Below are positions 16,339 to 25,129 of a DNA stretch of 64,000 nt, one piece after another. Each line of letters begins with the position of its first letter. Position 1 is the first letter of the stretch. This DNA is from Amycolatopsis coloradensis (GTDB lineage Bacteria > Actinomycetota > Actinomycetes > Mycobacteriales > Pseudonocardiaceae), in contig NZ_CP150484.1 of NCBI RefSeq assembly GCF_037997115.1, positions 2,600,986 to 2,664,985 on the forward strand. Direction: 5' to 3'. The translations under genes and the position numbers were made by a program. The notes under the pieces are model-generated. The model had not been told where the DNA came from, ran no database searches, and saw nothing but the letters and a program-made list of their open reading frames with translations.

Positions 16339-16691
16339 GCTCGTTCCCCCTCGTCACCCGGTGGCGGTGTGCTGAGTGTCGGCGCCGCGGCGGCGATGGT
16401 GTCCGGGCTCAGCTCGACCAGGAACGGTTTCACCTCGTAGAACTTCATCGCCTTCCCGTCCTCCGACAGCTCCAATGCGGCCGAAACGAGCCCGGCCGCC
16501 TCCAGTTTGCGCAGGTGGAGCTGCAACAGCGCCCGGCTGATGCCGAGCTCTCGCGCCAGCTGGCTGACATACGCGCGTTCCGCGCGCAGTGCCGCGACGA
16601 TCCGCAGCCGGTGCGGATTCGCCAGCGCCGCCAGCAGGCGCAGCAGCTCGTCGCCGGACGGTCCGGTGGCGGTCACGCCGCGCTCCTGCAC
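16335..16691 (-). CDS. ArsR-type winged-helix regulator
   Basis: A 118-residue DNA-binding protein with a winged helix-turn-helix of the ArsR type: LLRLLAALANPHRLRIVAAL, then SQLARELGISRALLQLHLRKLEAAGLV as the recognition part (about 40-69). There are no metal-binding Cys clusters, so it probably does not sense metals. The C-terminal segment GKAMKFYEVKPFLVELSPD is the wing and tail. The gene is followed with a 4-base overlap by the small membrane protein. It probably regulates its own operon; targets are unknown. Confidence 0.8.
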   Translation of the reverse strand: MQERGVTATGPSGDELLRLLAALANPHRLRIVAALRAERAYVSQLARELGISRALLQLHLRKLEAAGLVSAALELSEDGKAMKFYEVKPFLVELSPDTIAAAAPTLSTPPPGDEGERA

Positions 16692-16704
16692 ATGCCAAGG
16701 AAAT

Positions 16705-17460
16705 CTAGCAGGTGCTGGCTTCGTCTGTCAGGTGCTCGAGCCAGACGTTCGGCTCGACGTAGACGCCGACGTCCTGCGCCGAGGAGGCGAGCACCGGCGC
16801 GATCCCGCCCGGTACGGCCGTGAGGCCGTCCCGGAGTTCGACGCCGGTCCACGCCTTCCACTGAGCGAAGGTGCCGGTGACCGTCATCGCGAACGGCGCC
16901 ACTTTCACAAACCGGGCGCCGAGCCGTTCATGCGTGCGCAGCCACGGATCCTCCGGCAGCCCGTCCGCGCGACGGCGGGCGATATAGTCCTCAAAGGACA
17001 GTCTTGGTTCGTTCTCCTTCCCGGCCGGGCGGACCGGCACGACGAGCTTGCGCATACCCGTATCCGTGGCGCGTTTTCTCAATGCTTCCAACGCTTTTGT
17101 GGCCAGGCCGCCGCCGCGACGACCTGGCGCGACCATCACTTCGAGTGCGACCAATGTCTTTGTCTCACGGGTGCTCATCAGATCTTCCGCGGCCCAGATC
17201 AGGGCGGCGTCCCAGCCGTGGTCCGGCAGTTCCGGGCGTTCGGCCGTGGGGAAACCGACCGGGACGGCGGCGGTTCTCGCCACCGGTACGCCGTCTTCCA
17301 GCAACACGAGGAAGTATTCCGGCCAGCGGGCGGCCAGGTGGGACGACTTCGCCAGCAGGCCTGCCAGGCCGTGCTGGAGGAATTCGCCGCCGACACCGCC
17401 GAGGGCGAGCGCGGGCTCGCGCAAATCGGGCCGGGTGGCCAGGTCTTCGATCACGATCAT
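16705..17460 (-). CDS. GNAT-like acetyltransferase
   Basis: A 251-residue protein with a GNAT-like core: VALEVMVAPGRRGGGLATKALEALR (about 105-129) is the acetyl-CoA-binding strand-loop-helix, with R-R-G-G-G-L-A in the Q/R-x-x-G-x-A position. The N-terminal part and the C-terminal part (FVKVAPFAMTVTGTFAQWKAWTG) are longer than in simple GNATs. No signal peptide is present. It ends 14 bases before the ArsR-type gene on the same strand, so the three genes could form one transcript. The substrate is unknown. Confidence 0.75.
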   Translation of the reverse strand: MIVIEDLATRPDLREPALALGGVGGEFLQHGLAGLLAKSSHLAARWPEYFLVLLEDGVPVARTAAVPVGFPTAERPELPDHGWDAALIWAAEDLMSTRETKTLVALEVMVAPGRRGGGLATKALEALRKRATDTGMRKLVVPVRPAGKENEPRLSFEDYIARRRADGLPEDPWLRTHERLGARFVKVAPFAMTVTGTFAQWKAWTGVELRDGLTAVPGGIAPVLASSAQDVGVYVEPNVWLEHLTDEASTC

Positions 17461-17510
17461 GTCCTCAGTAGACCCGAGGACACGCGATTCTCACGAGGTG
17501 GATTTTCGCC

Positions 17511-17777
17511 ATGCGAGCGGAATGCGGGGCAGACGACGGAGTGCACGCCTGTCCTTGCTGTGGCTATCTCACGGTGGGCGAGCGCGGCGCGTACGAAATC
17601 TGCCCTGTCCGCTTCTGGGAGGACGACGGGCAGGATGATCACGACGCGGACGTCGTCCGAGGCGGCCCCAACGGGCGCCTGTCACTCACGGTGACTCGGT
17701 TGAACTTCGATCTCACGGTGTATTCACCATGTCCGGCCGCCGGAACCGGACGAGATCCCTCCCGGCGGGAGCGCTGA
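17511..17777 (+). CDS. CPCC family cysteine-rich protein
   Basis: An 88-residue protein of the CPCC family of small putative zinc-binding proteins. The diagnostic ACPCCGYLTVGERGAYEIC (14-32) and the tract FWEDDGQDDHD are present, followed by GGPNGRLSLTVTRLNF. Family members normally read ICPVCFWEDD; here the second Cys of that pair is Arg (CPVRFWEDD), so one expected metal ligand is missing. GAGGTGG precedes ATG 17511. The stop abuts the convergent DUF2786 gene. The function of the family is unknown. Confidence 0.8.
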   Translation: MRAECGADDGVHACPCCGYLTVGERGAYEICPVRFWEDDGQDDHDADVVRGGPNGRLSLTVTRLNFDLTVYSPCPAAGTGRDPSRRER

Positions 17778-18512
17778 CTAGCGCACGGGCAGTGCGCGGC
17801 GCCGTCCGGTGATACCGGTGGTGTTGAGGTTGGCGCGCTCGCCGGCGGAGTGCCCGTCGAGGTAGCCGCTGCCGGACAACCGTCTCGGCGGCGCCGAGCG
17901 CAGGTCTCCGTATTGCTCGTCGTACGCCTGCTTGACCATCGCCGTCCGGTCCTGGATCACGAGTTCGGCCGAACGGTGGCCGGCCGCGGCCGGATGGGTC
18001 CGGGCGGCGGTGTCCTCGCTGTTGCGGAGCCGTTCGTAGACCGCGCCGGAGAACCCGTGCAGCCAGGTTCGCCGGTACGCCGCCAGCGATTCGCCCGCGA
18101 ACACCCGGTTCTCCGGGCGGACCCGGGTCAGCTGGGTGGTCGCCTGCAGCAGCAGGCTCGTGTACAGCAGTTCCGTGCGTTCCAGATCGGAGCGGAAACC
18201 GAACACCGTCACCGCGGTGACCGACTGGCCGAGCCGGTGCAGCAGGGCCCGGCAGCGCAGCGGATGCGCGATGTTCGTGAGCAGTCCCGCCTTGTCCCGG
18301 CTGTACGGGTTGTCGAGCGGGATCATGATCTGGGTGATCTCGTCCGCGGTCGCCCCGGAGGCGGCCAGGAGTGCCTGGTCGATGCCGTACCGGGCGATCA
18401 GTTCGGCGGCCTTGGTGTTGTACGACTCGGCTTCGGCCTCGGTGACCGCCGGGTCCTCCGCCTTCGCGAGGAGTTTCCGGACGCGCGCGAGCAGCGTGTC
18501 ATGGTCGGGCAT
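17778..18512 (-). CDS. DUF2786 domain protein
   Basis: A 244-residue protein with the N-terminal DUF2786 helical domain (LLARVRKLLAKAEDPAVTEAEAESYNTKAAELIARYGID, about 6-44) and a longer C-terminal domain with LLYTSLLLQATTQLTR, FAGESLAAYRRTWLHGFSGAV and a basic tail. This is the usual layout of actinobacterial and phage-related DUF2786 proteins, whose role is unknown. It is cytosolic. It is divergent from the FAD oxidoreductase and converges tightly on the CPCC gene, with the stop codons adjacent. Confidence 0.85.
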   Translation of the reverse strand: MPDHDTLLARVRKLLAKAEDPAVTEAEAESYNTKAAELIARYGIDQALLAASGATADEITQIMIPLDNPYSRDKAGLLTNIAHPLRCRALLHRLGQSVTAVTVFGFRSDLERTELLYTSLLLQATTQLTRVRPENRVFAGESLAAYRRTWLHGFSGAVYERLRNSEDTAARTHPAAAGHRSAELVIQDRTAMVKQAYDEQYGDLRSAPPRRLSGSGYLDGHSAGERANLNTTGITGRRRALPVR

Positions 18513-18607
18513 GGCCCTCCTTCCTGATTGGGTTGGAGCGGATCAATCTAGGAGAGAGGTCCGACAATATTCGGGTGAGCTGTCGCCGATCCCGGCAAGG
18601 GGGCACT

Positions 18608-20041
18608 ATGGCGGTCGACGTGTCGGTGGTCGGTTCCGGCCCGAACGGGCTCGCGGCCGCGGTCCTGCTGGTCAGAGCGGGGCTGACGGTCGAAGTACAC
18701 GAGGCGGCGGAGGAGATCGGCGGCGGGACGCGCACGGCTTCGCTGTTCGAAGACGAAGTCCGGCACGATATCTGCGCCACCGGGCATCCGCTGGCAGCGG
18801 CGTCCCCGTTCTTCCGCTGGTTCGATCTCGCCGCGCACGGCGTCGATCTCCTGCGGCCGGAGATCGCGTACGCGCATCCTCTGGACGGTGGCCGGGCCGG
18901 GCTCGCTTACGAAGATCTCGACCGGACCTGTGACGCACTCGGCGCGGACGGCCCCCGGTGGCGCCGCCTGCTGGGGCCGCTGGCCGAACACAGCCGCGAG
19001 CTGGCCGAAATCCTGCTCGGGGACCTTCGCCGACCTCCCCGCGATCCTCGGGTCGCCGCCCTTCTCCCGGCCAGGATCGCGATGCTCGCCGCCGGTCTGG
19101 AACGCCGCCTGTTCACCGGCCCGGAAGCGCCCGCCCTCCTCGCCGGAGTCTCCGCGCACGTGATGGGCCGTCAACCTTCGCTCGTGGCGGCAGGCGCGAC
19201 ACTCCTGCTCGGCCACTTGGCGCACTCGACCGGCTGGCCGATCGCCCGCGGCGGCAGCCAGGCCATCACCGAGGCGCTCGCCGCCGATGTCCGCGCGCGG
19301 GGCGGCCGGATCCACACCGGCAGCCGGATCACCGATCTGCGGCAACTCGCGACGTCGCGTACGGTGATCCTCGACGTCGCCCCGCGCGGTTTCCTGCAGA
19401 TCGCGCGCGATCTGCTGCCGCCGAGATACCGGACGGCGCTGGAGTCCTACCGCTACGGACCAGGCGTGGCGAAGGTGGATTTCCTGGTTTCCGAACCGGT
19501 TCCGTGGGCGGTCCCGGAGGTCGGCAAGGCGGGCACCGTCCATCTCGGAGGCACGCGGGACGAGGTGTACGCCGCCGAAAACGCCGTCGCGCGCGGGGAA
19601 GACCCGGACGACCGGTTCGTGCTCGTGTCGGATCCGATGGCGCTCGACCCGTCCCGCGGGCTGCCGGGCAAGCGGCCGGTGTGGGCGTATTGCCATGTGC
19701 CGCAAGGGGATCCGCGAGACGCCACGGAGCTGGTCCGGCGGCGGATCGAACGGTTCGCGCCCGGATTCTCCGACACGGTCCTGGCGAGCCGCTGTCTCAC
19801 CGCGCCGGAACTCGAGGCGTACAACGCGAACTATCCCGGCGGCGATGTCGCCGCCGGCGCGGTGGATCTGCGGCAGGTGCTCGGACGCCCGGTCGCCCGG
19901 TGGAATCCGCATCGGACCCCGCTCGGCGGTGTCTTCCTGTGTTCGGCGGCGACGGCGCCGGGGCCCGGTGTGCATGGGATGGGCGGCTGGCATGCCGCGA
20001 AAGCCGTACTGGGCGAGGATTTCCCGGTTCAGCCCAGATAG
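18608..20041 (+). CDS. FAD-dependent oxidoreductase, phytoene dehydrogenase-like
   Basis: A 477-residue flavoprotein of the NAD(P)/FAD amine-oxidase-like group related to phytoene desaturases. The N-terminal dinucleotide fold VSVVGSGPNGLAAAVLLVRAG (about 5-25) precedes EVHEAAEEIGGGTRT, the GG-motif segment. The C-terminal FAD-contact segment is FLCSAATAPGPGVHGMGGWHAAK near 448-470. ATG 18608 follows AAGGGGG by 5 bases; the frame is open to 18533 without a signal. It overlaps the convergent TetR gene by 13 bases. The substrate is unknown; no carotenoid genes lie nearby. Confidence 0.85.
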   Translation: MAVDVSVVGSGPNGLAAAVLLVRAGLTVEVHEAAEEIGGGTRTASLFEDEVRHDICATGHPLAAASPFFRWFDLAAHGVDLLRPEIAYAHPLDGGRAGLAYEDLDRTCDALGADGPRWRRLLGPLAEHSRELAEILLGDLRRPPRDPRVAALLPARIAMLAAGLERRLFTGPEAPALLAGVSAHVMGRQPSLVAAGATLLLGHLAHSTGWPIARGGSQAITEALAADVRARGGRIHTGSRITDLRQLATSRTVILDVAPRGFLQIARDLLPPRYRTALESYRYGPGVAKVDFLVSEPVPWAVPEVGKAGTVHLGGTRDEVYAAENAVARGEDPDDRFVLVSDPMALDPSRGLPGKRPVWAYCHVPQGDPRDATELVRRRIERFAPGFSDTVLASRCLTAPELEAYNANYPGGDVAAGAVDLRQVLGRPVARWNPHRTPLGGVFLCSAATAPGPGVHGMGGWHAAKAVLGEDFPVQPR

Positions 20042-20586
20042 GCGTCGAGGGTGACGGCCAGCGCCCTTTCCGGTGAGGGCGCGAAGCTCGCGCCCGCCAG
20101 CCCGCCCCAGAGCCACAGCTGGGCGAGGCCGTGCAGCGACGCCCACAGCGAGGACGCGAGCAGCCGCGGATCGGTCGCGGGATGCCAGCCGCCTTCCTGA
20201 AGTTCGGCGACCATCGCGGCGAAGAAGTCGAAGACCGCGCTGCTGACCCGCGTGAGTTCGGGATCGTCCGCGTCGATGAGGTCGCGGCGGAACATCAGCT
20301 CGAACATCGCCGGATTGGCCAGTGCGAAATCGAGATAACCGTGGCAGGCCGCGATGAGCCGTTCGCGCGGGGGCCCGTCCGGCAGGCCGGTGCCACGGTC
20401 GAGCAGTTCGGTGTAGCCGCGGGTGGCGACCGCCGAAAGCAGGGCCGCGCGGCCGGGGAAATGCCGCAGCGGCGCGCCGTGCGAAACGCCGGCGGCCTTG
20501 GCGATCCCGCGCAGCGTCACGGCGCCGACGCCCTCTTCGGCCAGCAGGTTCGCCGCGGTGTCGATCAGGCGGGTTCGGGCGCCCAC
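20029..20586 (-). CDS. TetR family regulator
   Basis: A 185-residue TetR regulator. The N-terminal helix-turn-helix TRLIDTAANLLAEEGVGAVTLRGIAKAAGVSHGAPLRHFPGR covers about 5-47, and the C-terminal ligand domain has the TetR_C-like FELMFRRDLID and WASLHGLAQLWLWGG segments. GTG 20586 has GAGGAG 8 bases before it. The start overlaps the end of the GDSL hydrolase gene by 22 bases, so both are in one operon. Two TetR-size palindromes lie in front of that operon (21395-21433), likely sites for autoregulation. Confidence 0.88.
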   Translation of the reverse strand: MGARTRLIDTAANLLAEEGVGAVTLRGIAKAAGVSHGAPLRHFPGRAALLSAVATRGYTELLDRGTGLPDGPPRERLIAACHGYLDFALANPAMFELMFRRDLIDADDPELTRVSSAVFDFFAAMVAELQEGGWHPATDPRLLASSLWASLHGLAQLWLWGGLAGASFAPSPERALAVTLDAYLG

Positions 20587-21365
20587 GACCGGGTCTCCTC
20601 GTGGACGGGCAGGAGTTCGGGGCGCTTCGGCAGGAAACCGTCGCCCGGCTGACGGCCGATGAGCCGGTTGCGGAACCGGCTGACCGCCACCGGGAGGACC
20701 TCTCGCGTCAGCCACCGCAGATCCGCGCGCAGGCCGGGGCGTCCCGCCGAGCCGGGCAACGGGGCGAGCCAGGCCGGGTCGTGGGGGACGCCGAGCCTGC
20801 CGAGGACGTGCCCGGCCAGGCGTCGATGGCCCTGCTCGGACAGGTGCAGCCGATCCGGGCCGAAGTAGCGGGAATCGTGCGCGGCGTCGTCCGGCCAGAG
20901 GTCGACGAGGGTCGCGCCGTAGCTGACGGACGCCTCGCGGACGGCGTCGTTCAGCGCGGTGAGGCGGGGGTGCATGCGGTGGCCCATCGGCATGCGGTGG
21001 GAGATGTCGCTGAGGGTGAAGGTGACGACCACCGGCGCGATCTCGGCGCAGGCACGGATGGCCGTGTCGACCCGGCGGGCGACCGTGCGCGCGTCCCAGC
21101 CTCGGCTCATCACGTCGTTGCCGCCGCCGAACAAGGCGATCAGATCCGGCTGGAGCCTGCTCGCCGCCGGGGTCTGTTCGGCGTGGATCTGGTCGAGCCT
21201 GCGGCCGCGGACCGCGAGATTGGCGTAGCGGAAACCGGGCTCTTCCTCGGCGAGGCGTGCCGCGACGAAGTCGGCCCAGCCGCGGTAGAAGCCACCCGAC
21301 GGATGCGGATCGGCCAGCCCTTCGGCGCAGCTGTCGCCGAGCGCGACGAAACGTTGGTAGCCCAT
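20565..21365 (-). CDS. SGNH/GDSL hydrolase
   Basis: A 266-residue esterase/lipase-like enzyme of the SGNH type. Block I is FVALGDSCAEG (6-16, Ser12), block II the Gly in LAVRGRRLDQ, block III the GGGNDV motif, and block V the DRLHLSEQGHRRLAGHVL segment with the catalytic Asp-x-x-His. No signal peptide is visible, so it is probably cytosolic. GGAGA precedes ATG 21365 by 7 bases. The overlapping TetR gene downstream and the divergent DinB gene share the operator region upstream. The substrate is unknown. Confidence 0.9.
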   Translation of the reverse strand: MGYQRFVALGDSCAEGLADPHPSGGFYRGWADFVAARLAEEEPGFRYANLAVRGRRLDQIHAEQTPAASRLQPDLIALFGGGNDVMSRGWDARTVARRVDTAIRACAEIAPVVVTFTLSDISHRMPMGHRMHPRLTALNDAVREASVSYGATLVDLWPDDAAHDSRYFGPDRLHLSEQGHRRLAGHVLGRLGVPHDPAWLAPLPGSAGRPGLRADLRWLTREVLPVAVSRFRNRLIGRQPGDGFLPKRPELLPVHEETRSWAPEPA

Positions 21366-21394
21366 CCAGATCTCCGTAACCGCAGGTTCATCTT

Positions 21395-21433
21395 GTGGAC
21401 ACTGTCTATCAAACTGATGTAGACGCTGTCTAC
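21395..21433. promoter_or_regulatory. Paired TetR-type operators between GDSL and DinB genes
   Basis: GTAGACgctGTCTAC (21419-21433) is a perfect inverted repeat. A second, slightly degenerate copy GTGGACactGTCTAT lies at 21395-21409, 24 bases away. They sit in the 94-base divergent spacer, so one regulator could control both directions. The TetR encoded in the GDSL operon is the obvious candidate. Confidence 0.6.
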
Positions 21434-21459
21434 TCGGCGCGACCTGGCAGGCTCGGGTC

Positions 21460-22047
21460 ATGATCGACGACGTCGCGAAAGAGTGCTTGCACAGCGAACT
21501 GCGAGAGGTCCGCGAGGTGCTGGTCCGGAAGCTCGACGGGCTGGGCGAATACGAGATCCGCCGTCCCCTTACCCGGACCGGAACCAACCTTCTCGGCTTG
21601 GTGAAGCACCTGGCGCTCTGGGAGTCCCGGTACTTCGGCGAGGTCTTCGACCGGCCGTTCCCCGAGCCCCTGCCCCGCTGGGACGACCTCGGGCAACGCG
21701 GCACCGACCTGTGGGCCACCGGGCACGAGACCCGTGAGGAGATCGTCGGCCGCTACCGGCGCGCCTGGGCGCACTCCGACGCGACTATCGCGGCTCTGGC
21801 CCTTGATGCGCCCGGTCATGTTCCCTGGTGGCCGCGTCCGCGGGTGGTGCTGGTCAACGTCCTGGTCCACATGCTCACCGAGACCGGCCGTCACGCCGGG
21901 CACGCCGACATCCTGCGCGAACAACTGGACGGCTCGACCGAGGCGGCCACCGGGCAGCGCGACGAGGCCTTCTGGGAAGCCCGGCGCGATCGGATCGAGC
22001 AAGCAGCCGTCAAGTACGCCCGGACAGAACGCGGGCTCGATGGGTGA
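21460..22047 (+). CDS. DinB family protein
   Basis: A 195-residue four-helix DinB/DUF664 protein. Metal-ligand histidines are placed as in the family: NLLGLVKHLALWESRYF (His50 region) and the late VHMLTETGRHAGHADILREQLDG, with the H-x-x-H type spacing. Related actinobacterial proteins are mycothiol-dependent transferases, which fits the host type. It has no signal peptide. Its 3' end overlaps the convergent GAF regulator gene by 38 bases. Its promoter region carries the two TetR-type operators. The substrate is unknown. Confidence 0.88.
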   Translation: MIDDVAKECLHSELREVREVLVRKLDGLGEYEIRRPLTRTGTNLLGLVKHLALWESRYFGEVFDRPFPEPLPRWDDLGQRGTDLWATGHETREEIVGRYRRAWAHSDATIAALALDAPGHVPWWPRPRVVLVNVLVHMLTETGRHAGHADILREQLDGSTEAATGQRDEAFWEARRDRIEQAAVKYARTERGLDG

Positions 22048-23500
22048 AGGCGACAGCGCGCCGGGGATCGCCGTCCGGGAGGACCCGGCAGAGCGCGTCG
22101 ACGATTTCCAGGTCGTCGGCCCCGCTCGGGGTCTCCCAGTACGACCACAGCGCCGCCGCGTCCCCGCTGCCGAGCACGACCCGCCGGACCGACGCGGTGA
22201 CCGACTCGCGCTCCTCGCGCACGGCGGGTGACTCCGATTCGGGCAGCAGCGGCCCGCGGAACGCGTTCGCGGCCCCGGCGACGTCGCCTCGTTTGAGCGC
22301 CGCGCGGACGCGCAGGAAGTCGGCGTCGACCTCGGCGGAAAGCCGGTACGGCCGCGTCTGCACGATGTCGGACCCGAGTTGTGTCCGCAGCCGGTGGATC
22401 TCCGCGCGAACGGTCACCGGATTGCCGCTCTCGCCGTAGAGCAACAGGGCCAGGCGCTCCGCCGAGAGGCCGCCCGGGTGCAGGGCGAGCAGTGTGAGGA
22501 TCTCCGCGTGCCGCAAGGTGAACGGCACGTCACGACCGTCCACTATGGTCGATGACGGCCCGTCGGTGAGGAACTCCAGCGCGAGCCGCGGACGCCTCGA
22601 CGGGCCCCGGTTCCGCAGGCGCAGCAGGTAGCCCTCGCCCAACGGCTCCACCGTGCCGAGCCGTCCGTCGGGCAGGGTGACCGCGCCGCCGCCGGGTCGG
22701 ATGTCCACAGTGGAGGGAAGATCGCCGCAGGCTTCGGCCGCGAGCACGCGTCCCTTCGCGGAAAGCAGGGCACCCGGCGCGCCGCGCAACGCCTCCAGAT
22801 GGGTCATGTTCGCGGCGCGCAACCGTTCATCGCGCATCGCGAGCCGGGCCCGCAACTGGCCCTCGGCGAGCTGCGCGGCCGCCGTGACCAGTGCGAGCAT
22901 CGCGGGGTGGACCGTCCGCAGCGGGCCGCTGACGTCGATCGACCCGAGCAGCGCGCCGGTCTCCGGATCGCGCACGGGCGCGGCCGCGCAGGTCCAGCCG
23001 TGATAGGTGCGCACCAGGTGCTCGGCCGAGTAGATCTGCACCGGTTCCCCGGTGGCGAGCGTGGTGCCCATCGCGTTCGTCCCGATGACGTCTTCACTCC
23101 ATCGGGTGCCCTCGGCGAGCATCACACCGTCCGCGTGCCGCAGCACGCCCGCCGCCCCCTCGCGCCACAGGATGTGCCCGGCCGCGTCGGTCACGATCAT
23201 CATGTGTTCGGCGTCTTCGGCGATGCTCACCAGTGTCTGCCGCAGGATCGGCAGCACCGGGGCCAGCGGATGCTCGTTCCGCAGGCCGCTCACCTCGCCG
23301 GAGTCGTAGACCAGCGGCGCGACGCCCTTGTCCGGGTCGACGCGCGCGGCGAGCGAGCGATTCCACGAAGCCGACACGATCGACCTGGGGGAACGGGGAG
23401 CGGGAACACCGGAGAGGACGGCGTCGTGGACGTCCTTCAACAGCCGCGCGTACGCCTGAGGGTCACGCGGCGACGCTTCACCTCCGGGCAGCTCCGCCAC
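22010..23500 (-). CDS. GAF-domain transcriptional regulator of aldehyde dehydrogenase
   Basis: A 496-residue regulator. The N-terminal half has a sensory GAF domain (about 75-215, with EDAEHMMIVTDAAGHILWREG and TRWSEDVIGTNAMGT) like the acetoin-type activators AcoR. The AAA+ ATPase domain of AcoR is absent. Instead a winged-helix domain follows (about 320-385, FTLRHAEILTLLALHPGGLSAERLALLLYG) and a helical C-terminus. It is divergent from the aldehyde dehydrogenase gene, the common arrangement in actinomycetes, and probably activates it in response to an aldehyde or alcohol. Confidence 0.85.
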   Translation of the reverse strand: MAELPGGEASPRDPQAYARLLKDVHDAVLSGVPAPRSPRSIVSASWNRSLAARVDPDKGVAPLVYDSGEVSGLRNEHPLAPVLPILRQTLVSIAEDAEHMMIVTDAAGHILWREGAAGVLRHADGVMLAEGTRWSEDVIGTNAMGTTLATGEPVQIYSAEHLVRTYHGWTCAAAPVRDPETGALLGSIDVSGPLRTVHPAMLALVTAAAQLAEGQLRARLAMRDERLRAANMTHLEALRGAPGALLSAKGRVLAAEACGDLPSTVDIRPGGGAVTLPDGRLGTVEPLGEGYLLRLRNRGPSRRPRLALEFLTDGPSSTIVDGRDVPFTLRHAEILTLLALHPGGLSAERLALLLYGESGNPVTVRAEIHRLRTQLGSDIVQTRPYRLSAEVDADFLRVRAALKRGDVAGAANAFRGPLLPESESPAVREERESVTASVRRVVLGSGDAAALWSYWETPSGADDLEIVDALCRVLPDGDPRRAVAFTHRARVLSGRT

Positions 23501-23531
23501 GTTTCCGAGGATAGGTGACCGCGCTCACTTC

Positions 23532-23548
23532 GTTGCAACGTCCGTGCA
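23532..23548. promoter_or_regulatory. Inverted repeat TTGCA-N7-TGCAA, likely operator
   Basis: TTGCAACGTCCGTGCAA lies in the 105-base spacer between the divergent GAF regulator and aldehyde dehydrogenase genes. Its place and symmetry suit binding of the regulator; no direct proof. Confidence 0.45.
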
Positions 23549-23605
23549 ACCTCACCCGCCCTAGCTTCGCCGTCATCCGTCACCCCTAGCGATGAGGCAG
23601 GAAAG

Positions 23606-25129
23606 ATGGCCAAGTACGCGGCACCGAACACCGAAGGCAGCGTCGTCAGCTACGAATCGCGCTACGACCACTACATCGGAGGCGAGTACGTACCGCCCGC
23701 GAGCGGCCAGTACTTCGAGAACCCCACCCCGGTGACCGGACAGGTGTTCACCGAGGTCGCCCGCGGCACCGCCGCCGACATCGACCGCGCGCTCGACGCG
23801 GCCGAAGGCGCGGCCGCGGCCTGGGGCCGGACGTCGGTGGACGAACGCGCGAACGTGCTGCTCCGGATCGCCGACAGGATGGAACAGAACCTCGAAGCGA
23901 TCGCCGTCGCCGAATCGTGGGAGAACGGCAAACCGGTCCGGGAGACCCTCGCCGCCGACATCCCCCTCGCGATCGACCACTTCCGCTACTTCGCCGGCGC
24001 CCTGCGCGCCCAGGAGGGCGGCATCTCCCAGCTCGACGACAACACCGTCGCCTACCACTTCCACGAGCCGCTCGGCGTCGTCGGCCAGATCATCCCGTGG
24101 AACTTCCCGCTGCTGATGGCGGTCTGGAAACTCGCGCCGGCGCTCGCCGCCGGCAACGCGATCGTGCTCAAACCCGCCGAGCAGACCCCGGCGTCGATCC
24201 ACCTGCTGATGTCGCTCATCGGCGATCTGATTCCGCCGGGCGTGCTCAACATCGTCAACGGCTTCGGCGTCGAGGCGGGCAAGCCGCTCGCTTCGAGCAA
24301 CCGTGTGCGGAAGGTCGCCTTCACCGGCGAGACCACCACCGGACGGCTGATCCTGCAGTACGCCAGCGAGAACATCATCCCGGTCACCGTCGAACTCGGC
24401 GGCAAGAGCCCGAACATCTTCTTCGACGACGTGGCCGCGGCCGACGACGCGTTCTACGACAAGGCTCAGGAAGGGTTCGCGCTCTTCGCGCTGAACCAGG
24501 GCGAGGTCTGCACCTGCCCGTCGCGGGCGCTGATCCAGTCCGGTATCTACGACCGGTTCCTCGGCGACGCCGTCGAGCGGGTCAAGAAGATCAAGCAGGG
24601 CCACCCGCTCGACACCGAGACGCAGATCGGCGCGCAGGCCTCCAACGACCAGCTGGAGAAGATCCTTTCCTACATCGACATCGGGCAGAAGGAAGGCGCG
24701 AAGATCCTCACCGGTGGCGAGCGCAGCGACCTCGGCGGCGAACTGTCCGGCGGGTACTACGTGCAGCCGACGGTCTTCGAGGGCGACAACAAGATGCGGA
24801 TCTTCCAGGAGGAGATCTTCGGCCCGGTCGTCTCGGTGGCGAAGTTCGACGACTACGCCGACGCGCTGAAGATCGCCAACGACACGCTGTACGGCCTCGG
24901 CGCCGGTGTCTGGTCGCGTGACGGCAACACCGCCTACCGCGCCGGCCGGGACATCCAGGCGGGCCGGGTGTGGGTCAACAACTACCACGCGTACCCGGCG
25001 CACGCGGCCTTCGGCGGCTACAAGGCGTCCGGGATCGGGCGCGAGAACCACAAGATGATGCTGGACCACTACCAGCAGACCAAGAACATGCTGGTGTCCT
25101 ATTCGGACAGTGCGCTCGGGTTCTTCTGA
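23606..25129 (+). CDS. Aldehyde dehydrogenase (ExaC-type)
   Basis: A 507-residue NAD-dependent aldehyde dehydrogenase close in length and pattern to acetaldehyde/ExaC enzymes. [22 protein letters not shown] is the cofactor-binding segment. The catalytic Glu263 lies in VELGGKSPN and Cys302 in [12 protein letters not shown], with a second Cys at 304. The C-terminal [20 protein letters not shown] is typical. GGCAGGAAAG precedes ATG 23606. The DUF779 gene follows with a 1-base stop/start overlap, the usual actinobacterial operon, and the regulator gene is divergent. Confidence 0.95.
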   Translation: MAKYAAPNTEGSVVSYESRYDHYIGGEYVPPASGQYFENPTPVTGQVFTEVARGTAADIDRALDAAEGAAAAWGRTSVDERANVLLRIADRMEQNLEAIAVAESWENGKPVRETLAADIPLAIDHFRYFAGALRAQEGGISQLDDNTVAYHFHEPLGVVGQIIPWNFPLLMAVWKLAPALAAGNAIVLKPAEQTPASIHLLMSLIGDLIPPGVLNIVNGFGVEAGKPLASSNRVRKVAFTGETTTGRLILQYASENIIPVTVELGGKSPNIFFDDVAAADDAFYDKAQEGFALFALNQGEVCTCPSRALIQSGIYDRFLGDAVERVKKIKQGHPLDTETQIGAQASNDQLEKILSYIDIGQKEGAKILTGGERSDLGGELSGGYYVQPTVFEGDNKMRIFQEEIFGPVVSVAKFDDYADALKIANDTLYGLGAGVWSRDGNTAYRAGRDIQAGRVWVNNYHAYPAHAAFGGYKASGIGRENHKMMLDHYQQTKNMLVSYSDSALGFF

